A stretch of DNA of 64,000 bases from NORP23 sp050302475 (GTDB taxonomy: Bacteria; Pseudomonadota; Alphaproteobacteria; Rhodobacterales; Rhodobacteraceae). The DNA is taken from positions 124,001-188,000 of the forward strand of contig JBNLBF010000001.1 in assembly GCA_050302475.1 (NCBI GenBank). The letters are read 5' to 3'. A program made the translations under genes and the position numbers. This document shows positions 60,275 to 64,000 of the stretch, one piece after another. Positions within the stretch are counted from its first letter, which is position 1; every line of letters starts with the position of its first letter. The notes beneath the pieces were generated by a model. It had not been told where the DNA came from. It ran no database searches and saw only the letters and a program-made list of their open reading frames with translations.

Positions 60275-61699
60275 TTAGGCTGCTTCCGCCGCCATACGTT
60301 CTGCTTTGGCGATCACTTCATTGATCCCGCCAACCATGTAGAAGGCATTCTCCGGCAAGTGATCGAATTCGCCTTCAACAACGCGCTTGAAGCTGTCGAT
60401 GGTTTCGGCCAGCGGCACCTGAACACCCGGCGAACCGGTGAAGACCTCTGCCACGTCGAACGGCTGGGACAGGAAGCGCTGGATTTTACGGGCACGGGCC
60501 ACGGTCAGCTTATCCTCTTCCGACAGCTCGTCCATACCAAGGATGGCGATGATGTCCTGCAGCGACTTGTAGCGCTGAAGGATACCCTGAACGTCGCGGG
60601 CCACCTGATAATGTTCTTCGCCCACCACTAACGGGTCGAGAATACGGCTTGAGGAACCCAACGGGTCCACAGCCGGATAGATACCAAGCTCGGAAATCGC
60701 ACGGTCCAGAACGGTCGTTGCGTCCAAGTGGGCAAACGACGTCGCCGGTGCCGGGTCGGTAAGGTCGTCGGCAGGCACGTAGATGGCCTGCACGGACGTG
60801 ATCGAGCCGTTCTTGGTGGAGGTAATACGTTCCTGCATCGCACCCATGTCGGTGGCCAGCGTTGGCTGGTAACCCACAGCGGACGGGATACGACCGAGAA
60901 GCGCGGACACCTCGGAACCGGCCTGCGTAAAGCGGAAAATGTTATCAACGAAGAACAGAACGTCTGTACCCGACGCGTCACGGAAATGCTCGGCCATTGT
61001 CAGACCGGACAGGGCAACACGCATACGCGCACCCGGCGGCTCGTTCATCTGACCGTAAACCAGCGCCACTTTGGACTTGGTCAGGTCTTCAATGTTGATA
61101 ACACCGGATTCAATGAATTCATAGTAAAGGTCGTTACCTTCACGTGTGCGCTCGCCCACACCCGCGAACACGGAGTAGCCGGAGTGCACTTTAGCGATGT
61201 TGTTGATCAGTTCCTGAATAAGAACCGTTTTGCCAACACCCGCACCACCGAACAGACCAATTTTACCACCTTTGGAATACGGGGCCAGCAGGTCGATCAC
61301 TTTGATGCCGGTTTCCAGAATCGAGGATTCCGTTGACTGGTCGGCGAAATCAGGGGCTTCGGCGTGGATCGAGCGGCGCTCTTTCTCGCCAATCGGGCCT
61401 TTTTCGTCGACTGGCTCGCCGATCACATTCATGATGCGGCCCAGTGTTTCGTCGCCAACCGGCACGGTGATCGTTGATCCGGTGTCGGTAACTTTGCCGC
61501 CACGAACCAGACCTTCGGTTGTGTCCATCGCAACCGCACGCACGGTGTTCTCACCTAGGTGCTGCGCAACCTCCAGAATCAGACGGTTGCCGTTATTGTC
61601 AGTTTCAAGGGCGTTCAGGATTTGCGGCAGTTCGTCTTCGAACTGAACGTCGACGACCGCCCCGATTACCTGTGTGATTTTCCCTACAGCTTTTGCCAT
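60275..61699 (-). CDS. atpD: ATP synthase beta subunit
   Basis: A 474-residue catalytic subunit of F1. Walker A is GGAGVGKTVLIQ near residue 150, GVGERTREGND and the Walker B segment DVLFFVDNIFRFTQAG follow, and the catalytic Glu lies in GVGERTREG. Three copies with AtpA make ATP. It is 17 bases from atpG. Confidence 0.98.
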   Translation of the reverse strand: MAKAVGKITQVIGAVVDVQFEDELPQILNALETDNNGNRLILEVAQHLGENTVRAVAMDTTEGLVRGGKVTDTGSTITVPVGDETLGRIMNVIGEPVDEKGPIGEKERRSIHAEAPDFADQSTESSILETGIKVIDLLAPYSKGGKIGLFGGAGVGKTVLIQELINNIAKVHSGYSVFAGVGERTREGNDLYYEFIESGVINIEDLTKSKVALVYGQMNEPPGARMRVALSGLTMAEHFRDASGTDVLFFVDNIFRFTQAGSEVSALLGRIPSAVGYQPTLATDMGAMQERITSTKNGSITSVQAIYVPADDLTDPAPATSFAHLDATTVLDRAISELGIYPAVDPLGSSSRILDPLVVGEEHYQVARDVQGILQRYKSLQDIIAILGMDELSEEDKLTVARARKIQRFLSQPFDVAEVFTGSPGVQVPLAETIDSFKRVVEGEFDHLPENAFYMVGGINEVIAKAERMAAEAA

Positions 61700-61716
61700 T
61701 TTGGTCTCTCCAGTTC

Positions 61717-62589
61717 TCAGAGCGCTTCCGCGCCCGAAATGATCTCAATAAGTTCGTTCGTAATCGCTGCCTGACGGGAGCGGTTATATTCAATTGTCAG
61801 ACGGTCAATCATGTCGCCGGCATTGCGTGTCGCGTTATCCATTGCGGACATACGCGCACCCTGCTCCGATGCACCATTTTCCAGAAGTCCCGTGAAAATC
61901 TGTGTCGCGACGGAACGCGGCAGCAAATCAGACAGAATGTCATTTTCATCGGGTTCATATTCATAGGTCGGCGCGACAGTGTCTGCCGCATCTTCAAACA
62001 CGGCGGGGATCAACTGCTGCTCTGTCGGCTCTTGCGTCACCACGTTCTTGAACGTGTTGAAGAAAAGGGTCGCAACGTCGAATTCGCCTTCATTAAACCG
62101 GACCAGAATATCGTTAGCGATCTTCTGGGCGTCAGTGTAATGCACGTTTTTCACTTCGGTCATGTCGACGTGTTCAATGAACAGTTTGCCGAATTCGTTG
62201 CGCAGCTGCTCACGGCCTTTTTTGCCGATGGTGATGATTTTCACCTCTTTCCCGGCGCCCAGCAATTCACGTGCCTTCTGCCGTGCCAGCTTCGCGATTG
62301 AGGAGTTGAATCCCCCGCAAAGCCCACGTTCGGCGGTTGCGACGATCAACAGATGCACCTGGTCACTGCCAGTCCCGGCCAGCAAGCGGGGCGCGTTATC
62401 CGCCCCCGAGGCCGCCTTGGCAAGATTACCCAGCACCGCGTTCATCTGCTCGGCATAGGGACGCGCGGCTTCGGCGCTTTCCTGTGCCCGGCGGAGTTTC
62501 GCGGCAGCAACCATTTGCATGGCCTGCGTGATCTTCCGCGTGCTTTTAACCGCCTCGATCCGGGTTTTTAGGTCCTTCAGGTTTGGCAT
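61717..62589 (-). CDS. atpG: ATP synthase gamma subunit
   Basis: A 290-residue rotor shaft subunit. MPNLKDLKTRIEAVKSTRKI and the C-terminal ARMSAMDNATRNAGDMIDRL and RQAAITNELIEIISGAEAL helices, the conserved coiled coil, are intact. It turns within the alpha3-beta3 hexamer. It is the usual length of the family. Confidence 0.97.
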   Translation of the reverse strand: MPNLKDLKTRIEAVKSTRKITQAMQMVAAAKLRRAQESAEAARPYAEQMNAVLGNLAKAASGADNAPRLLAGTGSDQVHLLIVATAERGLCGGFNSSIAKLARQKARELLGAGKEVKIITIGKKGREQLRNEFGKLFIEHVDMTEVKNVHYTDAQKIANDILVRFNEGEFDVATLFFNTFKNVVTQEPTEQQLIPAVFEDAADTVAPTYEYEPDENDILSDLLPRSVATQIFTGLLENGASEQGARMSAMDNATRNAGDMIDRLTIEYNRSRQAAITNELIEIISGAEAL

Positions 62590-62617
62590 ATGCCTTGCTC
62601 CTGTTCCCTAGCTTGGA

Positions 62618-64000
<1,383 letters not shown>

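Overview
The window reads as a stretch of chromosome from an alphaproteobacterium of the Rhodobacteraceae (Roseobacter-like). I base this on the gene families and their order: an ETF-QO, TPR protein and ispE run, a compact fdhD-mobA-mobB-moeA operon, a two-gene locus resembling the head-spike genes of the Rhodobacter capsulatus gene transfer agent (GTA), an F1 ATP synthase operon in alpha-gamma-beta-epsilon order with a small H-type lectin gene just beyond it, and several small proteins typical of this family. Genes are densely packed, mostly on the minus strand, with many ATGA or TGATG start/stop overlaps. I see no insertion sequence, CRISPR array, tRNA or rRNA gene.

Layout. 1-5576 (minus): a polyamine operon running gamma-glutamylputrescine synthetase, PotF-like binding protein, ATPase, two permeases, then an agmatinase-family gene cut by the window edge. 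5809-10044: an orphan taurine-type binding protein whose 3' end overlaps an EamA transporter, and parC. 10046-11661: SDR, small membrane protein, cobalamin adenosyltransferase. 11662-13414: GTA head-spike pair (ghsA/ghsB-like), followed by a 304-base divergent intergenic region and etfBA. 15437-19912: DUF6473-like protein, accA, Bcr/CflA transporter, PatB-type lyase. 20009-23653: def-fmt, small proteins, LprI-like and HupE-like proteins. 23724-27063: DUF4198 protein, cueR and copA with a textbook CueR promoter. 27187-28418: hisBH, then four tandem 11-bp repeats resembling DnaA boxes.

28570-34255: ispE, TPR protein, ETF-QO, MATE transporter. 34411-37104: greA operon and an unrecognised tail-anchored protein. 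37113-40847: molybdenum cofactor/FdhD operon in which every gene overlaps the next. 40914-43652: azlCD, an Lrp-type regulator and ald. 43696-47043: mscL, GST, HxlR regulator, methyltransferase, YtoQ. 47045-52552: pheT, a pilin-like small gene, an ASCH gene overlapping pheS, pheS, RidA, rplT-rpmI. 52727-59407: small membrane protein, pyk, formylglutamate amidohydrolase, DUF1244, an orphan zinc-type binding protein, YcgN, threonine aldolase, prs. 59404-64000: H-type lectin and atpC-D-G-A (atpA partial).

Themes. Electron flow from acyl-CoA oxidation (ETF and ETF-QO) and ATP synthesis are both represented, together with nitrogen and amino-acid salvage (polyamines, alanine dehydrogenase, formylglutamate) and metal handling (CopA/CueR, HupE/DUF4198, zinc-type binding protein). 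The most unusual content is the GTA head-spike locus, whose large protein combines a LamG-like front, an SGNH esterase-like domain and a beta-rich insertion, and the DnaA-box-like array between hisH and ispE. All functions are assigned by reading protein motifs and context; no database search was run.
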